Below, in pieces: positions 17,042-26,234 of a stretch of 64,000 nt of DNA. Made by a program: the position numbers and the translations under genes. The DNA is from an uncultured Vampirovibrio sp. (lineage in GTDB: Bacteria; Cyanobacteriota; Vampirovibrionia; Gastranaerophilales; Gastranaerophilaceae), in NCBI GenBank assembly GCA_910577395.1, contig CAJTLG010000010.1, positions 1-64,000 on the forward strand, read 5' to 3'. The notes beneath the pieces were generated by a model, which was given only the letters and a program-made list of their open reading frames with translations, was not told the DNA's origin and ran no database searches. The first letter of the stretch is position 1; every line of letters begins with the position of its first letter.

Positions 17042-20000
17042 TTAATCCACTGAAAATATATCTTTAATATCCTGATAGGTAAGGGTTTTAGCTATATTTC
17101 TGTCTACGGATATTACGGAATCTACAAGAGAACGTTTTTTAGATTTTAATCTTTGGATTTTTTCTTCCACGGTGCCTTTTGTAATTAAGCGGTATACAAA
17201 AACTTTCTTTGTTTGCCCGATACGGTAAGCCCTGTCTGTTGCCTGGTCTTCAACAGCAGGGTTCCACCATGGGTCATAGTGGATAACATAATCTGCACCG
17301 GTAAGATTAAGCCCTGTGCCGCCCGCTTTTAAAGATACAAGGAAGATTGGAATTGTGGCATCTGTATTAAATCTTTCTACCACTGCCTGGCGGTCTTTAG
17401 TTTTGCCTGAAAGGTATTCATGTTTAATGCCTTTAGTTTCAAGCCAAGATTTAATGATATCAAGCATTCCGACAAACTGACTGAACAGAAGAATTCTATG
17501 ACCTTCGGCAATTATTTCTTCAAGCATAGATTGCAGCTGCTCAAATTTGCCCGATTCTGAAATCCCTAATTTGCCCTCGGTATCATACAATCTCGGGTGA
17601 CAGCATATCTGACGCAATCGAAGCAAGGCAGAGAATATTGACATCCTTGATTTTTCCAAGCCCACGGTTTCAATAGATTTAAACAACTCTTCTTTTGTTG
17701 AATCCAATACCTGGAGATATAAATCTTTTTGTTCGGGGGTCAATTCACAGTATGCAACAGCTTCAATTTTATCCGGCAAATCTTTTGCAACATCACGTTT
17801 CATACGCCTTAGGATAAACGGGAAAATTTGTGATTTTAGGCGCCTTTCAACTGATTTATCCTCTTTTTCCATAATAGGATACACATAGCGGTTATTAAAT
17901 TCTGCCGTATCAAACAGAAATCCGGGCATAAGAAAATCAAATACACTCCATAATTCTTCAAGCCGGTTTTCAATAGGAGTGCCCGAAAGCGCCAGTTTAT
18001 GTTTGGCGTTCAGAGTTTTTACAGCTTTTGAAGTTTGACTCTGGTGATTTTTAATATTTTGCGATTCATCCAAGATTACATATCTGAATTCTTCTTTTTT
18101 AATTTCTTCAATATCACGCCTGATAAGGGCATAGCTTGTAATTACGATATCGTATTTTGATATATTTTTAAATTTAGCTTTTCTGTCCACACCTGTTAAA
18201 TTCAGATACTTAAGGTTAGGGGCAAATTTTTCAATCTCATTTTCCCAGTTGAATACTACTGATGTGGGGCAAATTACAAGAGATGTCTTTTTACCATCTT
18301 TTTCTTTTGCTTTTTGAAGCAGGGTCAGAGTTTGCAGAGTTTTACCAAGCCCCATATCATCAGCTAAAATACCGTTTAGCCCGTATTTATAAAGGAACCA
18401 AAGCCAGCTATAGCCTTTTGATTGGTATTCACGAAGTGTTGCAACCGTGGTTTTGGGCAAAGGTGTGTTTTCCATATTTGAAAAAGTTGAAATTTCTTTC
18501 CAGAATTTAGAGAATTTACGGCTCATTTTTAATTTTACCTTCATATTCTCCATCTCTGAAACCACGCCTGCACGGTAGGTTTTAACTATAAATTTATTTT
18601 CTTCATTTCTATAGGCATCGTATGTGTTGAAAGATTTTAATATTGAATAAACATCATCCACAGGGATAGATGCCTGCCCTTTTCCAAGCACCTGATAATA
18701 TTTTGCACCCTCGTATGCAAGCTCTTGAATTTTATCAAGTTCAATCCTCTCGCCTTCTACTTCGCCATACATTTCCACTTCAAAAACATTTGTTGTATTC
18801 GGGGCGAAATCAATATCGGCACACAACTGCAGCTGCTTTGAAGCAAGCTTATACAGGCTCATATCATCTTTTTCAATAAATTTCCACCCGTCGCCTGCCT
18901 GAGTTATATAGTAATTATAAAAATCTATTGCATTTTCTTTTTCAAGGGCAAGGTTATTTGTCTGCATAGGATGAAAACGACAAGCAAGCAACATTTGATA
19001 AGCTTTTTGTTCAAACGCAGGGTCTCTTTTTACCCAATACAACAAATCTTTTGCGGGGTCTTTTACGGTAACATACGGGCTTTTAGGAGTCCTTGTATAG
19101 GGAACCCTTACCCCGTCGTATTCAAAATCAAGAGATGCTTTTAAAGATTGGTCATAATCTATCCCAAGCTCTACAACACAGACAGGCGGCCTTTTTTCAA
19201 ACGTCAGACGTTCCATTTCCTCTGATAGTTCAACCGTCATCATCTCACGGAGCTTTGGAAGTTCTTCGTATACAAATTTGCCGCCTTCAGCATCCTTTAC
19301 ATCAGTAAAAGAGGCTTTTGTAAGATACTGCGGCAAAATTGAAACCTGCACATCGGTCGGAAAAATAACATCCTTATACCTACCCCACTTTAATTGCCGT
19401 GAAAAATACCGTACTTCTTCAAACGGATAAATTTCACTATCATCGGGCCTTTTCCAATAAAGCGAAAGCAATACATTCCCCACATAGGATACATTAACCG
19501 CAAGGCAAAGTTTCCAGGTATCATGCATAAAACTGATTTTTTTATGGGTTTTGGCATCAATTACATCCTCAAGCTTTGAGAGCATCTTGAAGAATTCATC
19601 AAATTTATTTATTTGAATATCATACCAACCTGATTTTTTATCAAGCCTTGATTGTTTCAAAAGCAGCCTGAACATCATAATTTCAAGCTTTTGGGCTTCA
19701 TTCAACGTAAAGTCTTTATCGTTTTTTTGTGCCTCCAGGATAAGTTTTAAGGGGCCTTCTAAATCCCTCATAACACGCTTTGTTTCTCTATCCATTACAA
19801 GAATTGAAAAGAAATTTTGCCTGCGTTTAGGGTTAAAGTGAAAAATATACCCGCCCTTTGGATTTTCCGTCATAGGAAAATCTTCATCTTCAAAAACCGG
19901 CGGTATATCATGTTTTTCATATAAAAATTCATCCCACATATGCCCCTTAAGCGCACTTAAGGCAACAGCAACAGAATGCTTACACCACGGCTCATCAAGC

Positions 20001-20212
20001 GGACAGCTGCAAGAGGGCTTTACGCCGGTTTTATTGAATTTTAGGGTAACATCATAGTATGATTTAAAATTGCCCTTAACCTGTGCATTAACAGAGGCAT
20101 CTTTAAGCTCAACAGACGATACCTGATTTTTTTGAAAATACTCATAACCGCGGCGCCAACTGCCCGGCTTGGCATTATCCTTTATGTACTTGTGGTTAAA
20201 TTTATACTTCAC
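17042..20212 (-). CDS. SNF2-family helicase with N-terminal SWIM zinc finger
   Basis: A DNA translocase or remodelling ATPase of the RapA/HepA-like SNF2 superfamily; its bacterial role is not well defined. The SWIM motif CSCPLDEPWCKH is near residue 70. A long family-specific middle region follows, then the helicase motifs: LADDMGLGKTLQ near 617, LDESQ near 714, ALSGTPIENRLEELWS, and motif VI near 980 with DPWWNPAVEDQATDRAYRIGQ. Translation starts at GTG with AAGGA just upstream. It stands alone between two sizeable intergenic gaps. Confidence 0.93.
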   Translation of the reverse strand: MKYKFNHKYIKDNAKPGSWRRGYEYFQKNQVSSVELKDASVNAQVKGNFKSYYDVTLKFNKTGVKPSCSCPLDEPWCKHSVAVALSALKGHMWDEFLYEKHDIPPVFEDEDFPMTENPKGGYIFHFNPKRRQNFFSILVMDRETKRVMRDLEGPLKLILEAQKNDKDFTLNEAQKLEIMMFRLLLKQSRLDKKSGWYDIQINKFDEFFKMLSKLEDVIDAKTHKKISFMHDTWKLCLAVNVSYVGNVLLSLYWKRPDDSEIYPFEEVRYFSRQLKWGRYKDVIFPTDVQVSILPQYLTKASFTDVKDAEGGKFVYEELPKLREMMTVELSEEMERLTFEKRPPVCVVELGIDYDQSLKASLDFEYDGVRVPYTRTPKSPYVTVKDPAKDLLYWVKRDPAFEQKAYQMLLACRFHPMQTNNLALEKENAIDFYNYYITQAGDGWKFIEKDDMSLYKLASKQLQLCADIDFAPNTTNVFEVEMYGEVEGERIELDKIQELAYEGAKYYQVLGKGQASIPVDDVYSILKSFNTYDAYRNEENKFIVKTYRAGVVSEMENMKVKLKMSRKFSKFWKEISTFSNMENTPLPKTTVATLREYQSKGYSWLWFLYKYGLNGILADDMGLGKTLQTLTLLQKAKEKDGKKTSLVICPTSVVFNWENEIEKFAPNLKYLNLTGVDRKAKFKNISKYDIVITSYALIRRDIEEIKKEEFRYVILDESQNIKNHQSQTSKAVKTLNAKHKLALSGTPIENRLEELWSVFDFLMPGFLFDTAEFNNRYVYPIMEKEDKSVERRLKSQIFPFILRRMKRDVAKDLPDKIEAVAYCELTPEQKDLYLQVLDSTKEELFKSIETVGLEKSRMSIFSALLRLRQICCHPRLYDTEGKLGISESGKFEQLQSMLEEIIAEGHRILLFSQFVGMLDIIKSWLETKGIKHEYLSGKTKDRQAVVERFNTDATIPIFLVSLKAGGTGLNLTGADYVIHYDPWWNPAVEDQATDRAYRIGQTKKVFVYRLITKGTVEEKIQRLKSKKRSLVDSVISVDRNIAKTLTYQDIKDIFSVD

Positions 20213-20397
20213 AAATTCCTTAACGCTAGCCGGTAATTGTTAACCTTAAAAACAACAGCAAAAGTTGTTTGTCATACCGACATCACCAAATATAAAATAG
20301 CAAAAAAGAAAATAAAAAGCAAGATGTCAAAATTTGCGCTTGGGAGCAAAATGATGTAGACTTGTTTTATAAACAATAATCAAGAGGAAAAAGGCTT

Positions 20398-20862
20398 GTG
20401 GAAGATTTTAACGACTTAGGCATCGGAGTTGATATAGAAGAAATTGAACGATTTGCAAAATATGATACAAAAAATAACCCTTTTGTTTTAAGAATTTATA
20501 CAAAAGATGAAATCGAATACTGTTTTTCAAGCAGCAGCCCCGCCTCAAGGCTTGCCGCAAGATATTGCGCAAAGGAAGCTTGCCTTAAGGCTGTTTGCTC
20601 ATTTGGGTACGAGGCTGTAAGTTATGCTGATTTTGAAGTATGCCATGTAAAAAACGGCGCGCCCGAAGTGCGGATTTTAAATGAACTTTTAAGCGAAAAA
20701 GTTGAATTAAAAATTTCTCTTTCACACAGCAAAACAAATGCAATATGTTATGCAATAGCAAACAGAAAACGGCGAAATATAGATTATTACCTCGGAATGA
20801 AGGATAATACGACCACAACAAATAAGATTGGAAATGATATCTATGGAAGTGCAGAAATATAG
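20398..20862 (+). CDS. acpS: Holo-[acyl-carrier-protein] synthase
   Basis: Transfers 4'-phosphopantetheine from CoA to the acyl carrier protein (acpP is at 27.9 kb). It shows GIGVDIEEIERF, the metal and catalytic motif AARYCAKEACLKA, and ISLSHSKTNAICYAIA. The GTG start has a GAGGAAAAAGG site. About 35 residues extend past the usual C-terminus and overlap the sugar porter start, which may be translational read-out with no function. Confidence 0.92.
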   Translation: MEDFNDLGIGVDIEEIERFAKYDTKNNPFVLRIYTKDEIEYCFSSSSPASRLAARYCAKEACLKAVCSFGYEAVSYADFEVCHVKNGAPEVRILNELLSEKVELKISLSHSKTNAICYAIANRKRRNIDYYLGMKDNTTTTNKIGNDIYGSAEI

Positions 20863-22216
20863 CCCCGCACTTTATCTTGCGGCATTTATAGCAGCCCTTG
20901 GCGGGCTTTTATCAGGGTATGATACCGGAGTGATTTCAGGAGCGCTTTTATATATTGCAGATGAGTGGCAAGTAAACAGCTATATGCAGGGAATTTTAGT
21001 ATCGTCCACCCTTGCGGGTGCTGCTATCGGCGCGATTTCAAACGGGCATTTAGCGGATATTTTTGGCAGGAAAAAGATTTTAATTTATACAGCTGTACTG
21101 TTTTTTATAGGTTCAATATTCTGTGCCGTTTCCCCAAATATTATATTGCTTATAATTTCAAGATTTATAATAGGCATAGCAATCGGGGTTGTGACTTTTG
21201 CAACACCTTTATATATATCTGAAATTTCCCCTGAAAAAATCAGAGGAATGCTGGTAAGCTTATTTCAGCTTGCAATCACTTTAGGAATTTTGTTTTCATA
21301 TCTTATAAATGCAGGCTTTGCAAATATACAGCATGGGTGGCGGTTTATGTTGTTGTGCGGAATATTACCGGCCCTGATTTTAGGCACAGGAATGTTATTT
21401 ATGATTGATACCCCAAGATGGCTTGTATCAAAGGGCAAAAATGAAGAGGCTGCAAGGGCTTTAAAAAAAATTGACCCAACAATTGATACCGAGGCTGCAA
21501 TCAGAAACATAAACGGTATTTTAAACAAAGAAGGTGAAGATAAAAACAGTAAGTTCAAATTTGAAAAATGGATGCTTGCACCGTTATTTCTTGGAATAGG
21601 GCTAATGTTTTGTCAACAATGGACAGGAATAAACACAATAATATATTACGCCCCGACCATTTTAAAACTTTCAGGTTTTTCATCTAATTCTACCGCTATT
21701 TATGCAACCGTAGGTATTGGGGTTGTTAATTGTCTTATGACATTTATTGCAATATTTTTATCCGATAAAGCAGGCAGAAAACCGCTATTATACACCGGGC
21801 TCATTGGTATGGCGATTTGTCTTTTTATTTTAGGCGGCGCATTTCAGTTTCAGGACATCCTTGGTGAAAATTTAAAATGGATAGCCTTTTCAAGTGCATT
21901 ATTTTATATAACATTTTTCTCATTCTCGCTTGGGCCAATCATTCTGCTTTTGGTTGCGGAAATTTTCCCGCTCAAATTCAGGGGCTTAGGAATGAGTATT
22001 TCAACAATGTCAAACTTTTTATTTAATTTCACGGTAACTTTGAGTTTTCTGCCATTGATAAACAGGTTAGGCGAAAACTGTACATTTTATTTATACGGCA
22101 CAATTGCTATAATGTGTTTGTTTTATGTATACTTTATGGTTCCGGAAACAAAAGGGTTGAGCCTGGAGGCTATTGAAGAAAATTGGATAAAACACACCAG
22201 ACCAAGGGATTTTTAA
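20843..22216 (+). CDS. MFS sugar:proton symporter
   Basis: A sugar porter family member (XylE/GalP/AraE type) with twelve hydrophobic segments. Signatures include GYDTGVISGAL, the loop DIFGRKK, PLYISEISPEKIRGML, QQWTGINTIIYYAP, DKAGRKPLLY and the C-terminal VPETKGLSLEAIEE. The substrate, probably a hexose or pentose, is not resolved. ATG at 20843 has GGA ten bases upstream; in-frame TTG at 20828 and ATG at 20834 are alternatives. It overlaps acpS and is one base from the next gene. Confidence 0.93.
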   Translation: MEVQKYSPALYLAAFIAALGGLLSGYDTGVISGALLYIADEWQVNSYMQGILVSSTLAGAAIGAISNGHLADIFGRKKILIYTAVLFFIGSIFCAVSPNIILLIISRFIIGIAIGVVTFATPLYISEISPEKIRGMLVSLFQLAITLGILFSYLINAGFANIQHGWRFMLLCGILPALILGTGMLFMIDTPRWLVSKGKNEEAARALKKIDPTIDTEAAIRNINGILNKEGEDKNSKFKFEKWMLAPLFLGIGLMFCQQWTGINTIIYYAPTILKLSGFSSNSTAIYATVGIGVVNCLMTFIAIFLSDKAGRKPLLYTGLIGMAICLFILGGAFQFQDILGENLKWIAFSSALFYITFFSFSLGPIILLLVAEIFPLKFRGLGMSISTMSNFLFNFTVTLSFLPLINRLGENCTFYLYGTIAIMCLFYVYFMVPETKGLSLEAIEENWIKHTRPRDF

Positions 22217-22217
22217 T

Positions 22218-23258
22218 ATGCTCAAAAGTTTTTTAAAACATTTTGGTGAATCTGTTTTAGTTACCGTATTTGGCTTTATTGCTGCATATTTTTGGGCGGA
22301 ACATATGGCCCCAGGGAGCGGCGCAAAAATACTTTTTATAACATTTTTCCTTGCAATACTTGAAGTTACGCTTTCTTTTGATAACGCAGTAGTAAACGCC
22401 TTAATACTTGAAAAGATGACTCCAAAATGGCAGCACAGGTTTCTAACCTGGGGTATTTTGGTTGCTGTTTTTGGCATGAGGTTTTTATTCCCGGTTCTTA
22501 TTGTTTCAATATTTTCAAAATTAAACCTCATCAATACAGTAAAACTTGCAATAGAGGATGTAGCACAATATACTCATTACCTTCATATAGCACATGCACC
22601 TCTTGTAACATTTGGCGGAGCATTTTTAATGCTTGTAGGGCTTGAGTTTTTCTTTAATGAAAATAAACACCCGTGGATAAAGGGTTTAGAAAATACTTTA
22701 CTTAATCTAAATGTAAAACATCTTGATATATTGATTACGGTTAGTGCCGTATTTATCACACAATTTTTAATTAGTGAAGCGCAGAAAACCGATGTTGCTA
22801 TTGCCGGGATAACGGGGATATTAGTATATCTTATTGTAAGATATGCCTGTCATATCCTTGAAAATACACAAAATAAAGCTGTTGCAAACAGTGCAAAAGG
22901 TACTGCAACCGGCGGCTTTATGATGTTTTTATATCTTGAATTGATTGATGCATCATTTTCTTTGGACGGAGTTTTAGGGAGCTTTGCAATAAGCAAAGAT
23001 ATTATAATTATCACCATAGGGCTTGCAATAGGGGCAATGTTTGTAAGGAGTTTAACCCTTGTAATGGTTGAAAAAAAGACACTAAAAACCTATGTTTATT
23101 TATCTTCCGGCGCCCATTATGCAATCCTGGTGCTTTCGGTTATTATGTTTATTTCCACCGTTTATGAAATTCCTGAAGTTATTACAGGCTCTTTAGGGCT
23201 TATTTTTGTAGGCTCCAGTTTTGTAAGTTCATTAATTGAAAATAAAAAAGCAATGTAA
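22218..23258 (+). CDS. DUF475/TerC-family integral membrane protein
   Basis: The 346 residues form about nine hydrophobic segments. Paired acidic membrane motifs typical of the TerC/DUF475 family are seen: LEVTLSFDNAVVNA near residue 50 and LELIDASFSLDGVLG near 240. Relatives are linked to metal-ion (tellurite, manganese) handling, but the transported ion is unknown. It is cotranscribed with the sugar porter. Confidence 0.88.
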   Translation: MLKSFLKHFGESVLVTVFGFIAAYFWAEHMAPGSGAKILFITFFLAILEVTLSFDNAVVNALILEKMTPKWQHRFLTWGILVAVFGMRFLFPVLIVSIFSKLNLINTVKLAIEDVAQYTHYLHIAHAPLVTFGGAFLMLVGLEFFFNENKHPWIKGLENTLLNLNVKHLDILITVSAVFITQFLISEAQKTDVAIAGITGILVYLIVRYACHILENTQNKAVANSAKGTATGGFMMFLYLELIDASFSLDGVLGSFAISKDIIIITIGLAIGAMFVRSLTLVMVEKKTLKTYVYLSSGAHYAILVLSVIMFISTVYEIPEVITGSLGLIFVGSSFVSSLIENKKAM

Positions 23259-23342
23259 ATCTTTATTAAGAAACAGGCAAAAACATTATTTTAGAATTGT
23301 TAACACTTGAAAAGCTGTAAAACGTCGGGGGTACAAGATTTT

Positions 23343-24536
23343 ATGAAAATTTCAAACATAGGTATAGAGGCATTTAAAGGCAAATATGTTTATCTTGCAC
23401 CGTCAAAAAAACTCGGCATAGATACGGAGTTATTAAACAAAGAAAACACCCAAGCAAAAAGAGCCGCAAAATTCGGTGTAGACGTGCCGGTGTACCAAGA
23501 TGCACGCGATAATGAAGGAAATGTTTTAAGGACACAATACGAAACAATCGGAGACCCGGCAGACCCTAAGAATAACCCTATTTCAAAGAAACATTTAAAA
23601 AATTTATTTAAAAACCTGTATTACCTTGATAAAGCAGGGATTTATCACAACGACCTTGGCCCTTCACATATATTCTTTTCAGAAAACGGCGGGGTAGAAA
23701 TTGATTGTTTCAGATATTCGTTCAATTTTACTAAAAAAACAAACGGTAAATTAACAGGAAATAACGGCAGCATAAGAATTCCTGATTTTATAATGCCTTC
23801 AAATAAAAACATATTAGAAGAACAGTTCATTGGTAATTATGTATCGAAAATGGCAAATAATGAAAAAGATATATTTATAAAAAACTATCTTAGAGAATGC
23901 AGCCATTATCACCAAAAACGTGCGGATATGTTGACCGACAGAGGCTTTCTGCCTTCGGACAAAACCGTTAAATATGAAACCTTGCAAGGTACGGTTTTCC
24001 AAAATCCTTCACGCGATATCATAAAATATACCGAAGAAAAATTAAATTTCTTAGCAGGGAAAAGAGCAGCTTTTACTGAGTGGGATGAAGGAAACGGCGC
24101 ATGCGGCCACCCTGTGGACCCTATGATGAGATTTAATGCCATAGGCATGCATCTTGATTGCATTATGGCCACCCTGGATTTAAGAAACAAGACGGCAGAT
24201 TTAGCACAGAGTGTAGACTCTAAAGAAAAAGAGTATTTTGAATTTGAGCTTGAAAATATAAATATGTTACTTAAAAATCTATATGATGATACGAAAGGTA
24301 TGGGGGAATGGAATTTTAAGGATAATATTAACGATATATATCTTGCAGGCGAAGAGGAACTGCAAACATTTCTTGACTTATATTCCGAAATAAATTTTGA
24401 CAAACCAACTTGGCAAACAAAAGAAGATATAGAAATTGTAAAAAAATATTATGCAAATTTAGCCTATGATTGGAATATTTTTTGCGAATCTGATTGGGAA
24501 GAGATGCAAGAAGAAAAGCAAAAAGAAAAGTTTTAA
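23343..24536 (+). CDS. Kinase-like-fold protein of unknown function
   Basis: A 397-residue soluble protein without signal peptide. Residues 102-109 (HNDLGPSH) and 118-124 (VEIDCFR) align in spacing with the HxDxxxxN catalytic loop and the following metal-binding Asp of kinases and phosphotransferases. The catalytic Asn is replaced by His and DFG by DCF, so it may be a pseudokinase. An AFKG motif occurs at 10-13. I choose ATG at 23343, with GGGGG ten bases upstream, over TTG at 23307. Target and role are unknown. Confidence 0.6.
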   Translation: MKISNIGIEAFKGKYVYLAPSKKLGIDTELLNKENTQAKRAAKFGVDVPVYQDARDNEGNVLRTQYETIGDPADPKNNPISKKHLKNLFKNLYYLDKAGIYHNDLGPSHIFFSENGGVEIDCFRYSFNFTKKTNGKLTGNNGSIRIPDFIMPSNKNILEEQFIGNYVSKMANNEKDIFIKNYLRECSHYHQKRADMLTDRGFLPSDKTVKYETLQGTVFQNPSRDIIKYTEEKLNFLAGKRAAFTEWDEGNGACGHPVDPMMRFNAIGMHLDCIMATLDLRNKTADLAQSVDSKEKEYFEFELENINMLLKNLYDDTKGMGEWNFKDNINDIYLAGEEELQTFLDLYSEINFDKPTWQTKEDIEIVKKYYANLAYDWNIFCESDWEEMQEEKQKEKF

Positions 24537-24576
24537 AAATACTATGAGCCTTGCAAACAATTATTAAATTAGTAGT

Positions 24577-25003
24577 ATGGTTTCACATATGGAAATAATA
24601 GATATCAATAAAAATAAAAGAACACAAAAACTAACAGAGCAATTGCTTGGGGTTTGGGAAACTTCGGTAAGGGCAACACACTTGTTTTTGTCAGAATGTG
24701 AAATGGAAAATATTAAACAATATGTTCCTGCAAGCATTAAAAGAAATTACAAATTTAATAGTGACGGTCAATAAAGATAATAATCCTATTGCATTTATGG
24801 GTATAGAGAATAATAAACTGGAAATGTTGTTTGTAAGTACCAATAAAAGAGGAAAAGGGATTGGCACAAAGCTAATTCAACATGGGATTAAAGAATATTC
24901 AATAAATGAAGTGACAGTTAATGAACAAAATCCAAATACTAAAAGATGTTACAAAAACAATGAATTTAAAGTTTATAAAAGAACAGAAACCGATGAGCAA
25001 TGA
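24577..25003 (+). pseudogene. Decayed GNAT acetyltransferase
   Basis: The first frame gives VWETSVRATHLFLSE and the second QALKEITNLIV, FMGIENNKLEMLFVS, RGKGIGTKLI (acetyl-CoA loop) and CYKNNEFKVYKRTETDEQ. These are consecutive parts of a YjaB/PanZ-like acetyltransferase separated by a one-base shift near 24735. The C-terminus also stops at TGA before the family's usual last residues. I infer an inactivated gene. Confidence 0.75.
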
Positions 25004-25109
25004 AATCGTGCCGGGAAACAGGGTTTGTATATACCGGTCTTATCTCTATAATGAAAAAATCTGCCTGTGAATACTATAATATGAGAATAGTGTTGAAATT
25101 AAAATGTAG

Positions 25110-25496
25110 CTAATTAATATTGTTATGCTTTTGATGCAATTCTCCCCATTTGCACATTTTATATAATATCGGAATAAAAGTTTCGCCTTTTTTTGATAAG
25201 CTATATTCAACCTTTGGCGGGATTTGAAAATATTCTTTTCTTATTATCAAATCATCTTTTTCAAGTTCTTTCAAGGTGTTGCTTAGCGTTTTGTGTGATA
25301 CAAGTTTCAAATATCTCTGTAGTTCGTTAAATCTGATAATTTTATGCCTGTAAATTGCATACAAAACAGTTAGTTTGTATTTGCCACTTACAAGAGACAA
25401 GGTATAGTTAAATCCTGTTCTGTCAAAACTTTCAATATTCTTTAAACAATCATTATCTTCCATTTTATAGTTACTTAAATTACCGTACTTGTACAT
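25110..25496 (-). CDS. HxlR-family transcriptional regulator
   Basis: A winged-helix regulator with the family pattern: LVSGKYKLTVLYAI, IIRFNELQRYLKLVSHKTLSNTLKELEKDDLI and VEYSLSKKGETFIPIL. The 128-residue length is typical. It is divergent from the NTF2-like gene 51 bp away, which is its likely target, as such pairs are common. No Shine-Dalgarno precedes the start; an alternative ATG lies at 25463. Confidence 0.88.
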   Translation of the reverse strand: MYKYGNLSNYKMEDNDCLKNIESFDRTGFNYTLSLVSGKYKLTVLYAIYRHKIIRFNELQRYLKLVSHKTLSNTLKELEKDDLIIRKEYFQIPPKVEYSLSKKGETFIPILYKMCKWGELHQKHNNIN

Positions 25497-25547
25497 TTTA
25501 TACTGTTAGAGTAGCATGGTAGAGGTAAAAAAGAAAGGATTTTCAAA

Positions 25548-25925
25548 ATGAGAGAACAACTTGAAGAATTTAACAAAGTTGCATTTATTGCAGAAAAGTT
25601 TATTGAAGCTGTAAAAAACGGTAACAGTAAAATTGTAAAACCTTATTTTTATGAAAAAGCTTCATTTTTTGGACAATTAAATGAAAACGAATATCAATCA
25701 GGTTCAATTCAATTGTTTTATGACACAATTGATAATATGGGCGGAGTTGGAGATGACTATATATCACGAGTTGATGTTTTAAATATTGAAAAAACAATAG
25801 CAACAGTAAGAGTTATTGAAGATAATTGGCATGGCTATAAATTCACAGACTTGCTTGTTATGAATAAAATCCAAGGCGAATGGAAAATTGTTGCCAAGGT
25901 TTATGATACATTATCGCAAGATTAA
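25548..25925 (+). CDS. NTF2-like (lumazine-binding/SnoaL-type) small protein
   Basis: A 125-residue single-domain protein of the nuclear-transport-factor-2 fold, with AEKFIEAVKNGN, the YFYEKASFFG region, VRVIEDNWHGYKFTDLLVMNKIQGEWKIVAKVY. Such proteins bind small ligands or act as isomerase-like enzymes; the activity here is unknown. An AGAAAGGA site precedes the ATG. It pairs with the divergent HxlR regulator. Confidence 0.82.
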   Translation: MREQLEEFNKVAFIAEKFIEAVKNGNSKIVKPYFYEKASFFGQLNENEYQSGSIQLFYDTIDNMGGVGDDYISRVDVLNIEKTIATVRVIEDNWHGYKFTDLLVMNKIQGEWKIVAKVYDTLSQD

Positions 25926-25948
25926 ATAAGGATGTAGATAATAAAACT

Positions 25949-25976
25949 AAAAGACCTTTTTGTTAAGGTCTTTTTT
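25949..25976. terminator. Bidirectional terminator
   Basis: AAAGACCTT pairs with AAGGTCTTT, followed by a T-run. It lies between the NTF2-like gene and the 3' end of the leftward tRNA-Leu and can serve both. Confidence 0.75.
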
Positions 25977-25983
25977 GAAAATT

Positions 25984-26064
25984 TGTCGAAGACGGGACTT
26001 GAACCCGTACAGATTGCTCCACACGCCCCTCAAACGTGCGCGTCTACCATTCCGCCACTCCGAC
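25984..26064 (-). tRNA. tRNA-Leu (anticodon GAG)
   Basis: The acceptor stem GTCGGAG/CTTCGAC, anticodon stem CACGT/GCGTG with loop TTGAGGG, long variable arm and GGTTCAAGTCC T-arm identify a tRNA-Leu reading CUC/CUU. Discriminator A is present but CCA is not encoded, so the CCA-adding enzyme is needed. Its 5' end overlaps a 28-bp direct repeat. Confidence 0.95.
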
Positions 26065-26225
26065 AAATCTTATTTAATTTTCAATGTTTCAATTTGCGGA
26101 ATGGCGTATTTGTTATACGGCTCTTTCGGGCTTTGCCCTTAACTCGCCTGCTCCATTTTTTAAAATGACATTTAGTCATTTTCCAAAACGGAGTCCTACT
26201 CCGACAAATCTTATTTAATTTTCAA
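26057..26225. repeat. 28-bp direct repeat covering the 5' end of tRNA-Leu(GAG)
   Basis: Bases 26057-26084 recur exactly at 26198-26225, 141 bp apart, covering the first eight tRNA bases plus upstream DNA. Between them is an inverted copy of the tRNA segment CCATTCCGC (GCGGAATGG at about 26096) and a hairpin AAAATGAC/GTCATTTT at about 26163-26183. The second copy ends ten bases before the fabF stop. Confidence 0.85.
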
Positions 26226-26234
26226 AACTGCTTT

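Noticed and set aside
26057..26225. Direct repeat at tRNA-Leu(GAG) as attL/attR of an integrated element.
   Set aside because: Only 113 bp lie between the copies, no integrase is present, and the repeat covers the tRNA 5' end rather than the usual 3' end.
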